The notes under the pieces: model-generated
What the model was told of the DNA's origin: nothing
The model's input: only the letters and a program-made list of their open reading frames with translations
The model's database searches: none
Part shown: one piece after another, positions 42,640 to 50,336 of the stretch
How the letters are laid out: the number at the start of each line of letters is the position of its first letter
Numbering within the stretch: the stretch's first letter is position 1
From: Algorimicrobium sediminis
GTDB lineage: Bacteria; Bacteroidota; Bacteroidia; Flavobacteriales; Flavobacteriaceae
Assembly: GCF_042684585.1 (NCBI RefSeq)
Contig: NZ_JBHULS010000001.1
Span: forward strand, 620,001 to 684,000
DNA length: 64,000 nt
Reading direction: 5' to 3'
Translations under genes and position numbers: made by a program

Positions 42640-45600
42640 ATGAGCTTATTTCAGAACTCTGTTCTAAACAACTATTTAAAAGGATTGGAGTCCGAAAAAG
42701 TTACGCAAGCATACGAGCGTTTTACAAGTCATTTCCATAATCCAACCATACAAGAAAACATTCGAAACTCAAAAGAGGAACAATATCAAGGCGAATTTCT
42801 AATTGACCTTTTCGTGAATGTTTTGGGTTACACAAAAAACCCAACACCTAATTTTAATCTCACAACGGAATTAAAAAACATAAAAGGTTCTAAAAAAACA
42901 GATGGAGCCATTTTATCAAGGGGTTCAAACGCCTTGGTTAAGGCACTTGCAGTTATTGAACTAAAAGGAACAAATATAACCGATTTAAGCAAGGTAGAAA
43001 CCCAAGCATTTGGATATAAAAACAACCAACCAGGTTGTCATTATGTCATTACTTCCAACTTTGAAAAACTGCGTTTTTACATAGACAACGCAGTCGACTT
43101 TGAGGAATTTAATTTGTTTCAACTCACAAAAGAACGTTTCAACATCCTTTGGCTTTGTTTGTCAGCAGACTATCTTTTAAAAGACATTCCCAAAAAAATC
43201 AAAGACGAATCCCTAACCCAAGAGGAAAACGTAACCAAAAAATTATACAAAGATTACGCTTCTTTCAGAAACGAGATTTTTGATGCCATCCAAAAAGAAA
43301 ATCCAGCATACGACAAACTAACCTTATTCAAGAAAACACAAAAATTACTCGACCGTTTTCTATTCATCTTCTTTGCAGAAGATAGATTATTACTACCACC
43401 AAACTCTATTCGTTCAATTGTAAACCAATGGACGGATTTAAAAGACAAATACGACGAATATTTCCCATTGTACGACCGATTTCAAAAGTATTTCGGTTAT
43501 ATGAACACAGGTCACAAAGGACAACAACATGATATTTTTGCCTATAATGGTGGGCTTTTTGCACCCGATGATATTTTAGATAACATTAAAATAAATGACG
43601 AGTTACTTTACAAACACACCCTTAATTTAAGTAACTACGATTTTGAAAGTGAAGTAAGTGTAAACATTCTCGGACACATATTTGAACATTCCTTAAACGA
43701 CATTGACGAAATTCAAGCAGAAATTCAAGGAGTTACATCGGACCAAAGTAAAACCAAACGTAAAAAAGACGGTGTTTTTTATACGCCAAAATATATTACC
43801 AAATACATTGTAGATAATACCGTAGGCAAACTATGCGAGGAAAAGAAAATGGAACTCGACATTCAAGAAGCCGAATACGAGAAAGAACGTAGAGGACGAA
43901 AAACAGCGACTTTAAAAAAACTATCTCAAAAATTAGAAGATTATAGAAACTGGCTATTGCAAATTACCATTTGCGACCCAGCTTGTGGCTCTGGTGCTTT
44001 TTTAAACCAAGCCTTGGAATTTCTAATAGCAGAACACCAATATATCGACGAGTTGCAAGCCAAACTATTTGGAGATGCCATGGTATTGAGCGAAGTAGAA
44101 AATGCCATTTTAGAAAACAATATTTATGGAGTTGATATTAACGAAGAAAGTGTAGAAATTGCCAAACTCTCACTTTGGTTACGAACTGCTCAAAAAGGCA
44201 GAAAACTAACGGCATTAAACAACAATATAAAATGTGGTAACAGTTTAATTGACGACCCAACAGTAGCAGGCGATAAGGCCTTTAATTGGCAACGGGAGTT
44301 TCCAGATGTTTTTAAAGAGAAACATAAAAAAGCGTATCATATCACAACGGCGCTTTACGATAGTCGTACCTCGCAACGCATGATAGATTATAAGGTGAGA
44401 GAACGCAGAGAACTAGGCACCAATCCATTACCTAACTATACAAAGCTTACCACCGAAGAAGAGATTATAATTACACAAGAAATAATAGCCATTGCCAAAG
44501 AAAAGCAATTACAGATAATGGCCTATAATATCTGTGGAGACCATATACATTTACTACTAGTATGTGAAGATACCGAAGTAAGTAACATCGTAAAAACGAT
44601 AAAAGGAAGAACAGCTAGAGTACACAATAGCAACAAGGGGATTAATCCCCTTGTCCAGAAAGAAAAGGAAAAAAGCATATCATTATGGACACAAAAGTAT
44701 GGCTGCAAAGCCATAAAAGATGATGAGCAACTGTACAATACAATTGCTTACATACAAAACAATAGAACCAAACACGAGTTGCCCTATAACAAAGAACTGC
44801 AGTCGCTTACAGAAAACCCTATCCTGAATCTTGACTATGACACAGCCTTTGCCACCCAATACAAAGGCGGTTTTGATGTGATTATTGGGAATCCGCCTTA
44901 TGTGCGAAAACAAGGTTTAATGGAACATTATCCCGAAATGTGCGCGTTTTACGAAACAAACTATCAATCTGCTACGGCAAACTATGATATTTATGCGTTG
45001 TTCATGGAAAGAAGTTTTGACTTGATAAATGCCAAAGGCATTGTATCCTATATTCTACCGCACAAATTTTTAGTAACCGATTTTGGGGTGGGAATTAGGC
45101 AATTTTTCAAAGAAAAACAAGCAGTGGAAAGCATCTTGCATTTTGGTTCCGAAATGGTATTTGCCGATGCCTCGACCTACACATGTATTATCAATCTAGA
45201 TAAGGCAAAAAAGGAAAGCGTTCACTTCAAAAAAATAAACCCACACGAACTGGCCATACCTTTCGAATGGGATTATATGTTGTATGATAATTTAAATGAA
45301 CAAAATTGGGATTTACAGAGCCAAAAAGTTTTTGATACAATAGATACCTTAAAACAGCAGCCTTACACGGTGGATGATGTGTTTGATAGGATTTTCGTAG
45401 GAATGCAAACAAGTTTAGATGCTGTGTATGTTTTTGAAGGAAAGGATATGGGGAGTTACATTCAGGGGTATAATCGTAAATTTGATTACGAATTTGAGAT
45501 TGAAAAGGAATTGGTGAAGCCTATTTTGGGTGGTAAAGATGTAATACGTTACGATTATTGTAACAATCCCAACTTTGTTTTATTTCCTTATGAAAAGGAT

Positions 45601-46446
45601 GGAACAGCAGTAAAAGAAGAATATATTAAAAATCATTTACCAAAAACATATGCGTATTTAAAACATTTTGAAACTGAAATACGAGGAAGAGAAAAAGGTA
45701 AAATGGATATTGACGAAGGTTGGTTTTTGTATATCTACCAAAAAAACCACGAAAAATTTCCATCCCCAAAAATCATGACGAGAGAAATATCTCTTGGTTG
45801 TAACATGACGTATGATGAAAAGGGAGAGTTTTATCATAATACAAAAGTTTATTCTTTTGTGAAAAATGAAAAATTTAAGGTGGATGATAAATTTTACCTA
45901 GGCATACTAAACTCAAAAGTCATGTGGTTTTTCTTGAAAAATACAGGTTCGGAATATAGAGGTGGTTATTTTGTGTTCAAGACCAACTATTTAAAACCTT
46001 TTCCGTTGCCAGCTATTCCAGAAAATCCAAATGGCATTATAGACAAAGTAAAAACAATTCTTTCTCTAAACAAACACTACCAAACCCTAGAAGGTGCTTT
46101 TATAGATTTACTACAAAGCAAGTTTTCCGTACCTACGGACAAGGGGTTAAAACCCCTTGCAATCAGCAAAAAACTCCAAAACTGGCACGAATTAGATTTT
46201 GCAGAATTTTTAAAAGAATTAGAAAAAGCCCGTAAAAAAGAGGCGAAAAACGCCAACAAGGGGTATAAACCCCTTGCATTACCAGAACAAGCCGAATGGA
46301 TGCAGTACTTCAACGAGCAAAAGCAAAAAGCCATCGAATTAAAATCAGAAATTGAGAAAACCGACAAAGAAATCGATGCCATGGTGTATGCTTTATATGG
46401 CTTAACTGATGATGAGATTCAAATTGTAGAAGAGGCAACTCAATAA
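42640..46446 (+). CDS. Single-chain Type IIG restriction-modification enzyme with an embedded RAYT domain
   Basis: 1268 residues. Order: PD-(D/E)xK nuclease (Asp88 in 'KKTDGAI', Glu107-Leu-Lys109 in 'IELKG'), a helical linker, the N6-adenine methylase with motif I DPACGSG at 446-452, 'GVDINEESVEIAKLSLWLRT' and 'IKCGNSLID', then a foreign domain at about 560-735, then motif IV NPPY at 751-754, and a TaqI/Eco57I-type target-recognition region (about 900-1130) with a C-terminal coiled tail. By family it cuts and methylates DNA at one asymmetric site. The foreign domain is a REP-associated tyrosine transposase. Palindromic peptides KG-x-x-PL occur three times (about residue 665, and at 1168 and 1207). 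Confidence 0.92.
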   Translation: MSLFQNSVLNNYLKGLESEKVTQAYERFTSHFHNPTIQENIRNSKEEQYQGEFLIDLFVNVLGYTKNPTPNFNLTTELKNIKGSKKTDGAILSRGSNALVKALAVIELKGTNITDLSKVETQAFGYKNNQPGCHYVITSNFEKLRFYIDNAVDFEEFNLFQLTKERFNILWLCLSADYLLKDIPKKIKDESLTQEENVTKKLYKDYASFRNEIFDAIQKENPAYDKLTLFKKTQKLLDRFLFIFFAEDRLLLPPNSIRSIVNQWTDLKDKYDEYFPLYDRFQKYFGYMNTGHKGQQHDIFAYNGGLFAPDDILDNIKINDELLYKHTLNLSNYDFESEVSVNILGHIFEHSLNDIDEIQAEIQGVTSDQSKTKRKKDGVFYTPKYITKYIVDNTVGKLCEEKKMELDIQEAEYEKERRGRKTATLKKLSQKLEDYRNWLLQITICDPACGSGAFLNQALEFLIAEHQYIDELQAKLFGDAMVLSEVENAILENNIYGVDINEESVEIAKLSLWLRTAQKGRKLTALNNNIKCGNSLIDDPTVAGDKAFNWQREFPDVFKEKHKKAYHITTALYDSRTSQRMIDYKVRERRELGTNPLPNYTKLTTEEEIIITQEIIAIAKEKQLQIMAYNICGDHIHLLLVCEDTEVSNIVKTIKGRTARVHNSNKGINPLVQKEKEKSISLWTQKYGCKAIKDDEQLYNTIAYIQNNRTKHELPYNKELQSLTENPILNLDYDTAFATQYKGGFDVIIGNPPYVRKQGLMEHYPEMCAFYETNYQSATANYDIYALFMERSFDLINAKGIVSYILPHKFLVTDFGVGIRQFFKEKQAVESILHFGSEMVFADASTYTCIINLDKAKKESVHFKKINPHELAIPFEWDYMLYDNLNEQNWDLQSQKVFDTIDTLKQQPYTVDDVFDRIFVGMQTSLDAVYVFEGKDMGSYIQGYNRKFDYEFEIEKELVKPILGGKDVIRYDYCNNPNFVLFPYEKDGTAVKEEYIKNHLPKTYAYLKHFETEIRGREKGKMDIDEGWFLYIYQKNHEKFPSPKIMTREISLGCNMTYDEKGEFYHNTKVYSFVKNEKFKVDDKFYLGILNSKVMWFFLKNTGSEYRGGYFVFKTNYLKPFPLPAIPENPNGIIDKVKTILSLNKHYQTLEGAFIDLLQSKFSVPTDKGLKPLAISKKLQNWHELDFAEFLKELEKARKKEAKNANKGYKPLALPEQAEWMQYFNEQKQKAIELKSEIEKTDKEIDAMVYALYGLTDDEIQIVEEATQ
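44317..44842 (+). mobile_element. REP-associated tyrosine transposase (RAYT/Y1 HUH) domain inside the Type IIG gene
   Basis: Residues about 560-735 of the Type IIG protein. 'AYNICGDHIHLLLVCED' contains the HUH metal motif His635-Ile-His637, and 'LYNTIAYIQNNRTKHELP' carries Tyr704 in the 'YI.NN..KH' context of IS200-like/RAYT transposases; 'LWTQKYGCKAI' is also typical. Both catalytic features are kept. In Eco57I-like proteins the flanking segments ('FNWQREFPDVF' and 'GGFDVIIGNPPY') are expected to be nearly adjacent, so the domain is inserted in a surface loop between motifs I and IV. Confidence 0.85.
44633..44654. repeat. REP-like palindrome 1, inside the RAYT domain
   Basis: A 22-bp perfect palindrome with core CAAGGGGATTAATCCCCTTG at 44634-44653. 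Read through as NKGINPLV. Confidence 0.85.
46140..46159. repeat. REP-like palindrome 2
   Basis: CAAGGGGTT-AA-AACCCCTTG, within the Type IIG C-terminus; read as DKGLKPLA. Confidence 0.85.
46257..46276. repeat. REP-like palindrome 3
   Basis: CAAGGGG-TATAAA-CCCCTTG, within the Type IIG C-terminus; read as NKGYKPLA. Confidence 0.85.
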
Positions 46447-46552
46447 AAAGCGTCTTGCCAACCCTCACATTTGAACTAAATAACAAACACTACCAAACCC
46501 TAGAAGGTGCTTTTATAGATTTACTACAAAGCAAGTTTTTCGTACCTACGGA

Positions 46553-46572
46553 CAAGGGGTATAAACCCCTTG
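46553..46572. repeat. REP-like palindrome 4
   Basis: CAAGGGG-TATAAA-CCCCTTG in the second copy of the 413-bp unit, at the place of palindrome 2. Confidence 0.8.
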
Positions 46573-46669
46573 CAATCAGCAAAAAACTCCAAAACTGGCA
46601 CGAATTAGATTTTGCAGAATTTTTAAAAGAATTAGAAAAAGCCCGTAAAAAAGAGGCGAAAAACGCCAA

Positions 46670-46689
46670 CAAGGGGTATAAACCCCTTG
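46670..46689. repeat. REP-like palindrome 5
   Basis: CAAGGGG-TATAAA-CCCCTTG three bases before the assembly gap; the counterpart of palindrome 3 in copy 2. Confidence 0.8.
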
Positions 46690-46692
46690 CAG

Positions 46693-46782
46693 NNNNNNNN
46701 NNNNNNNNNNNNNNNNNNNNNNNNNNNNNNNNNNNNNNNNNNNNNNNNNNNNNNNNNNNNNNNNNNNNNNNNNNNNNNNNNN
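46693..46782. other. Assembly gap (90 Ns)
   Basis: A run of N at the tandem repeat; the edges (GCAG before, CCAAGAAG after) do not match the neighbouring copies exactly, as expected of a misjoined repeat. Confidence 1.
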
Positions 46783-46836
46783 CCAAGAAGGTGCTTTTAT
46801 AGATTTACTACAAAGCAAGTTTTTCGTACCTACGGA

Positions 46837-46856
46837 CAAGGGGTATAAACCCCTTG
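46837..46856. repeat. REP-like palindrome 6
   Basis: CAAGGGG-TATAAA-CCCCTTG after the gap, at the place of palindrome 2 in copy 3. Confidence 0.8.
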
Positions 46857-46953
46857 CAATCAGCAAAAAACTCCAAAACTGGCACGAATTAGATTTTGCA
46901 GAATTTTTAAAAGAATTGGAAAAGGCCCGTAAAAAAGAGGCGAAAAACGCCAA

Positions 46954-46973
46954 CAAGGGGTATAAACCCCTTG
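46954..46973. repeat. REP-like palindrome 7
   Basis: CAAGGGG-TATAAA-CCCCTTG, the counterpart of palindrome 3 in copy 3. Confidence 0.8.
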
Positions 46974-47352
46974 CATTACCAGAACAAGCCGAATGGATGC
47001 AGTACTTCAACGAGCAAAAGCAAAAAGCCACCGAATTAAAATCAGAAATTGAGAAAACAGACAAAGAAATCGATGCCATGGTGTATGCTTTATATGGCTT
47101 AACTGATGATGAGATTCAAATTGTAGAAGAAGCAACTCAATAAAAAGCGTCTTGCCAACCCTCACATTTGAATTAAATAACAAACACTACCAAACCAAGC
47201 TGCACGAGAAAAGCACTATGCGCAACAACGCATATAACTTATAGTGAGTTATTTGCTTAATTAAAAGTAAAGAAAACCGTTAGTAGTTCTTATAAAATAA
47301 AACGTGCCACTACGCGCGTTAATCTGCCACTAAAAAAGACAGGTGTTTGGTG

Positions 47353-48267
47353 TTATTTAGCTTTGTTTTCAGAAGCTACCGTTTGCCTATTTAACCATTT
47401 TTTTCTTAAATCGGTACTTAAATTACCCGTACCATCGTGCCGCCAACCGGGCGGTTTAATAAAGTATAGCAACCTATTTTTAACCGATTTCTTTCCTGAA
47501 AAAACATCTGTAAACATGGAAACCCATTCAAAAAAAGCAACTTTTACCGGGTTATAAGTTTGAATATCCTGTACCAAGCCGTACACCACTTTTTCGGTAT
47601 TTAATTCTGCTTGAAATGTGCCAAAAAGTTTGTCCCAGATTATTAAAATTCCAGCGTGGTTTCTATCTAAATATAGGGGGTTACTTCCGTGATGAACGCG
47701 GTGGTGCGACGGTGTATTAAATATGCTTTCAAACCATTTTGGTAGTGTTTTAACCGCTTCGGTATGAATCCAAAATTGGTATAACAAACTAACAGACATT
47801 TGAAATAAAATCATGCCTGGGTGGAATCCAATTAAGGGCAGCCACAACCAAAATATAAAAGAAAAAAAACCACCAGACCAAGTTTGGCGTAACGCCGTGC
47901 TTAAATTATAATGCTTGGAAGAGTGATGCACCACATGCGACGCCCAGAAAAATCTGTTTTCATGCGATATGCGGTGAAACCAATAATACGAAAAATCGTC
48001 TGCAAAAAACAGCAATACAAAACTCCACCAAGTAGCAGGAATGGTAAATAACCGGAAGTTATTGTAAACCCAGAAAAAGGCTAAAAGTACAAGCGCTTTA
48101 CTTGCAAAGCCAATAAAAACATTTCCCAAGCCCATGGTTATGGACGTTAACGCATCTTTAGTTTCGTAAGTTTTTATTCCTTGTTTTAGGGTTACATAAA
48201 GTTCTAAAAACATAGCCAAAACAAAAAGCGGTATGGCGTATAAAATAATATTTGGAAATTCGGGCAT
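47353..48267 (-). CDS. Sterol desaturase/fatty acid hydroxylase-family membrane protein
   Basis: 304 residues, four or more membrane helices. The eight-histidine di-iron pattern is present: 'WFHRISHENRFFW' (HxxxH), 'HVVHHSSKHYN' (HxxHH), and 'HRVHHGSNPLYLDRNH' (HxxHH and a distant His). The family oxidises C-H bonds of sterols, lipids or carotenoids; the substrate is not evident here. It is divergent from menC, with 56 bp between the starts. Confidence 0.88.
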   Translation of the reverse strand: MPEFPNIILYAIPLFVLAMFLELYVTLKQGIKTYETKDALTSITMGLGNVFIGFASKALVLLAFFWVYNNFRLFTIPATWWSFVLLFFADDFSYYWFHRISHENRFFWASHVVHHSSKHYNLSTALRQTWSGGFFSFIFWLWLPLIGFHPGMILFQMSVSLLYQFWIHTEAVKTLPKWFESIFNTPSHHRVHHGSNPLYLDRNHAGILIIWDKLFGTFQAELNTEKVVYGLVQDIQTYNPVKVAFFEWVSMFTDVFSGKKSVKNRLLYFIKPPGWRHDGTGNLSTDLRKKWLNRQTVASENKAK

Positions 48268-48307
48268 AGGCTTTGGTTAAGTGCTGTAAATTACAAAATA
48301 ATTTGAG

Positions 48308-48315
48308 TATTTTTG
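48308..48315 (+). promoter_or_regulatory. -7 box (TATTTTTG) of menC
   Basis: TATTTTTG lies 8 bp before the ATG at 48324. The nearest TTTG upstream is too far for a normal -33 element. Confidence 0.4.
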
Positions 48316-48323
48316 GCATTACT

Positions 48324-49376
48324 ATGAAAGCAACTTATTACAAATATACGCTTAACTTTAAACAAGCAAGCGGTACCTCCCGCGGTGTTTTAAAAACAAA
48401 AGAAACCTGGTTTATTGTTATCGAAAAAAATGGCCAACGGGGTATTGGCGAATGTGGTATTCTGCGCGGGTTGAGTGCAGATGATGTGCCAAACTACGAA
48501 GAAACGCTTAAATGGACTTGTGCTCATATTAATGAGGGATTGGCTGCTTTGTATAACCAACTTGAGGCATTTCCAAGCATTCAGTTTGGTTTGGAAATGG
48601 CTTTTAAGTCTTTAGAATCGGAAACCCCTTTTCACTTATTTCCTTCAAACTTTACCGCCAATAAAGAGGCCATACCCATTAACGGGTTAATTTGGATGGG
48701 AACAAAGGATTTTATGAAACAGCAAATTGAAGCCAAAATTGCGGCAGGTTTCAATTGTATTAAAATGAAAATTGGCGCAATTGATTTTGAAGCAGAACTA
48801 GAGTTACTGAAATTTATAAGAAGTCAGTTTTCGCCGTCCGATATAGAACTTCGCGTGGATGCAAATGGCGCGTTTTCCGAAACCGAAGCACTTCAGAAAC
48901 TACACCAACTAGCCGCATTTAAGTTGCATAGTATTGAGCAACCTATTAAGGCAGGACAGGCCGAGGCTTTGGCTGCATTGTGCGAAAAAACGCCTTTACC
49001 AATAGCCCTGGATGAAGAGTTAATAGGTGTTTTTAAAGAGCAACAAAAAGCAGCTCTTTTAAGGCACATTAAACCGCAATACATCATTTTAAAACCCAGT
49101 CTTATTGGTGGTTGGAAAGGAAGTGAATCTTGGATAAAACATGCCGAAAACAACCAAATAGGATGGTGGGTTACCAGCGCTTTAGAAAGTAATGTGGGCC
49201 TAAATGCTATTGCACAGTGGACTTTTACCTTGCAGAGCAACATGCCACAAGGTTTGGGTACGGGTAGTTTATTTACAAATAATTTTGATAGCCCATTAAC
49301 AGTTAAAAATGGCTGTTTGTTTTATGATACGCATACAAATTGGCATGTTAATTTTAATGAATTAAAAAACGTATAA
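48324..49376 (+). CDS. menC: o-Succinylbenzoate synthase
   Basis: 350 residues from the ATG at 48324, which follows a -7 box; the more upstream start at 48273 would overlap the promoter. Enolase superfamily: 'CIKMKIGAIDFEAELELLKFIR' in part (catalytic Lys in KxK), metal ligands in 'ELRVDANGAFSETEAL', 'SIEQPI', 'PLPIALDEELIG', and the second catalytic Lys in 'YIILKPSLIGGW'. It dehydrates SHCHC to o-succinylbenzoate. First gene of a menC-CPBP-menE run (2-bp gap to the next). Confidence 0.93.
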   Translation: MKATYYKYTLNFKQASGTSRGVLKTKETWFIVIEKNGQRGIGECGILRGLSADDVPNYEETLKWTCAHINEGLAALYNQLEAFPSIQFGLEMAFKSLESETPFHLFPSNFTANKEAIPINGLIWMGTKDFMKQQIEAKIAAGFNCIKMKIGAIDFEAELELLKFIRSQFSPSDIELRVDANGAFSETEALQKLHQLAAFKLHSIEQPIKAGQAEALAALCEKTPLPIALDEELIGVFKEQQKAALLRHIKPQYIILKPSLIGGWKGSESWIKHAENNQIGWWVTSALESNVGLNAIAQWTFTLQSNMPQGLGTGSLFTNNFDSPLTVKNGCLFYDTHTNWHVNFNELKNV

Positions 49377-49378
49377 CC

Positions 49379-50332
49379 ATGTATATAGAACAAGCATATA
49401 AAGGTTTGCACGATTGGTGGCGTTATGTTTTAGGCTTACTACTTATTATTATTGCCGTGTTTTTAGGGCAGATTCCTTTAACGATTGCCTTCTTTTTTAA
49501 AGCTTGGCAAAATGGCGATGAGTTAACACTACTGAACGAACAAAATATAATGAGTTTGCTGGAACCAAACTTAAACCTATTTCTGATGTTACTGTCCTTT
49601 GCCGCAGGTTTGGTAGGACTTTTTTTTGTTGTAAAGCAAGTTCATGAACAATCGCTTGTATCGGTAACAACAGCACGCCCAAAAATGGACTGGAGGCGTG
49701 TGTGGTTTGCTTTTTTGCTATGGGGTATTATTTCTACTAGCTTTATTGTGCTGGATTTTTATGTAACGCCAGAAAATTACGTTTTAAACTTCAACGTGGT
49801 ACCATTTATTATTTTGTGTGTTATAGCGGTTGTTATGATTCCTTTACAAACAAGTTTTGAGGAATACCTTTTTCGAGGGTATTTAATGCAAGGTATTGGT
49901 GTGGTTACCAAAACGAAATGGATACCGTTGTTAACGACTTCTGTTGTTTTTGGATTGCTTCATATTGCGAATCCCGAAATAGACCAATTGGGTTATGTGG
50001 TTATGGTGTACTACATAGGCACCGGATTGTTTTTAGGAATTATGACACTCATGGACGACGGCATGGAATTGGCTCTAGGCTTTCATGCCGCAAACAATTT
50101 GTTTACCGCTTTGTTGGTTACCGCCGACTGGACAGCTTTTCAAACGCATTCACTTTTTAAAGATGTATCGGAACCTGAAGTTGCAGGCTTTATGGATGTT
50201 TTTATGCCTGTGTTTGTGGTGTTTCCAATTATTTTATTTGTTTTTTCGAAAAAATATAAATGGACTAATTGGCAATCAAAGCTTATAGGGCCTGTTCAAA
50301 AACCCATTCAAAACGACAACCAAAACGTCTAG
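49379..50332 (+). CDS. CPBP-family intramembrane metalloprotease
   Basis: 317 residues, about eight membrane helices. The Abi/CAAX protease motifs are clear: 'TSFEEYLFRGYLMQG' (EExxxR), 'VFGLLHIANPE' (FxxxH) and 'LGFHAANNL' (HxxxN/D). By family a glutamate-metal intramembrane protease or a related membrane function. It sits between menC (2 bp upstream) and menE (4 bp downstream), so it is co-translated with menaquinone enzymes; why is not known. Confidence 0.9.
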   Translation: MYIEQAYKGLHDWWRYVLGLLLIIIAVFLGQIPLTIAFFFKAWQNGDELTLLNEQNIMSLLEPNLNLFLMLLSFAAGLVGLFFVVKQVHEQSLVSVTTARPKMDWRRVWFAFLLWGIISTSFIVLDFYVTPENYVLNFNVVPFIILCVIAVVMIPLQTSFEEYLFRGYLMQGIGVVTKTKWIPLLTTSVVFGLLHIANPEIDQLGYVVMVYYIGTGLFLGIMTLMDDGMELALGFHAANNLFTALLVTADWTAFQTHSLFKDVSEPEVAGFMDVFMPVFVVFPIILFVFSKKYKWTNWQSKLIGPVQKPIQNDNQNV

Positions 50333-50336
50333 GAGT

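Larger units (their letters stand above)
46455..47143 (+). pseudogene. Duplicated C-terminal fragments of the Type IIG gene
   Basis: Two promoterless, start-less copies of the last 100-125 codons of the upstream gene ('HYQTLEGAFIDLLQSKFFVPTDKG...' to '...YGLTDDEIQIVEEATQ'), separated by the assembly gap. They differ from the parent by Ser to Phe in 'KF(S/F)VP', Leu to Tyr in 'DKG(L/Y)KPLA' and Ile to Thr near the end. Without the catalytic part, they are inert unless recombined onto the parent gene. Confidence 0.8.
46071..47187 (+). repeat. Tandem 413-bp repeats of the Type IIG 3' end
   Basis: The unit starts CAAACACTACCAAACC at 46071, 46484 and (truncated) 47181. It spans the C-terminal codons of the Type IIG gene, its stop, and about 40 bp of flank with TTGCCAACCCTCACATTTGAA. 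Copy 2 is interrupted by the N gap; copy 3 ends in a normal stop at 47143. Two full units between 46484 and 47181 would need 826 bp, but only 697 bp are present, so the true gap would be about 219 bp if one junction is missing. Confidence 0.85.

Noticed and set aside
46140..46973. Regularly repeated palindromes considered as a CRISPR array
   Set aside because: The spaces between palindromes are themselves repeated coding sequence of the Type IIG gene, not unique spacers, and no cas genes are present.
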